A DNA stretch of 7,588 nucleotides from an uncultured Prevotella sp. GTDB lineage: Bacteria; Bacteroidota; Bacteroidia; Bacteroidales; Bacteroidaceae. How positions within the stretch are numbered: the stretch's first letter is position 1; every line of letters begins with the position of its first letter. The notes below the pieces were generated by a model. That model was not told the DNA's origin and ran no database searches. It was given only the letters and a program-made list of their open reading frames with translations. The stretch is taken from NCBI GenBank assembly GCA_900543155.1, contig UQQN01000109.1, forward strand, positions 1 through 7,588, written 5' to 3'. Both the position numbers and the translations under genes were made by a program. Shown here piece by piece: positions 7,229 through 7,588 of the stretch.

Positions 7229-7440
7229 GCGCAAGAAAAGTATGAATGAGAAAATTAATGAAAAAATTAATGGGACAATTAATGGAATAATTAATGGGAA
7301 TTAATGGACATTAATGTTCAAATCTAACTCGCGGAGCGGGAATTTATTGTTGCAGCTACGCTGCTTGTTTGCGGAACATTAATTGTCATTAATGCCCATT
7401 AATTTATTCATTAATACTTTCTTTTCTTGTTGTTATTGGG
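7229..7440. repeat. Large palindromic intergenic repeat, copy 2
   Basis: This is the second copy of the element at 3068-3300, in direct orientation and about 4.2 kb away. The left arm (about 7240-7319) holds six TTAATG units and the right arm (7374-7418) four CATTAA units. The loop has CTCGC-gga-GCGGG (7328-7340) and a perfect GCAGC-tac-GCTGC (7352-7364). Both copies end in CTTGTTGTTATTG and then an A-run. This copy lies just upstream of the purL promoter. There is no gene in it, nor in the rest of the gap up to the right edge. Confidence 0.85.
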
Positions 7441-7501
7441 AAAAATATTTTTTGGGAAAATATGTGTGTTTGCATAGTAATAGAGGACCTTCTAAAAGGA
7501 T

Positions 7502-7545
7502 TACCCCATTAGGTAGGGTGTTCAAAATCCATGATTTTTTCTGCA
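7502..7545 (+). repeat. Edge inverted repeat, right copy (IR-R)
   Basis: This is the inverted partner of positions 1-46, ending in CTGCA at 7545. It carries the same hairpin in slightly changed form (ACCC/GGGT) and six instead of seven A/T in the homopolymer. Beyond it, 7546-7588 holds nothing I recognise. Open frames cross the repeat, but none is convincing as a gene. Confidence 0.8.
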
Positions 7546-7588
7546 TGGTTTTGTAGAATTTTGATGTCGATAAGTAGCATGGTTAAAT

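Noticed and set aside
7531..7588. Plus-strand ATG with an open frame to the right edge
   Set aside because: It is only 19 codons, with an ordinary composition and no recognisable motif. It starts inside the repeat, and the left copy does not keep the frame.

Overview
This 7.6-kb window reads as ordinary chromosomal DNA from a member of the Bacteroidota, most likely order Bacteroidales (Prevotella/Bacteroides-like). The evidence is: a Bacteroidales-type PurL N-terminus and PurA; intergenic DNA far more AT-rich than the genes; no clear Shine-Dalgarno sequences before the starts; and promoter-like sites that fit the Bacteroidetes -7 consensus TAnnTTTG. All four recognisable genes are on the minus strand, so they read from the right end towards the left.

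Layout in transcription order, right to left. At 7157-7588 there is no gene. It holds one copy of an inverted repeat found at both window edges, copy 2 of a large palindromic intergenic repeat, and the purL promoter and leader. purL (3401-7102) encodes a full-length single-chain FGAM synthase and ends at a strong intrinsic terminator. At 2991-3400 lies copy 1 of the large palindromic repeat, then a promoter. An AlkD-like HEAT-repeat protein gene (2373-2990) follows. purA (905-2173, adenylosuccinate synthetase) has its own promoter and a strong terminator. A Fur-family metalloregulator gene (300-776) comes last. At 1-299 there is no gene. It holds tandem palindromes over a good leftward promoter whose gene lies outside the window, and the second edge copy of the inverted repeat.

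The two metabolic genes act in the same pathway: PurL makes FGAM in IMP synthesis, and PurA takes IMP towards AMP. They are not an operon, because terminators and promoters separate the units. The regulator and the AlkD-like protein have no visible functional link to purine synthesis.

I found no defence island, mobile-element protein, CRISPR array or RNA gene. The noteworthy material is all non-coding: (1) a ~45-bp inverted repeat near both window edges with a degenerate third copy; (2) two tandem 26-bp palindromes over a leftward promoter; (3) two copies of a ~0.2-kb long-hairpin repeat built from TTAATG units, each just upstream of a promoter. The genes themselves are housekeeping genes.
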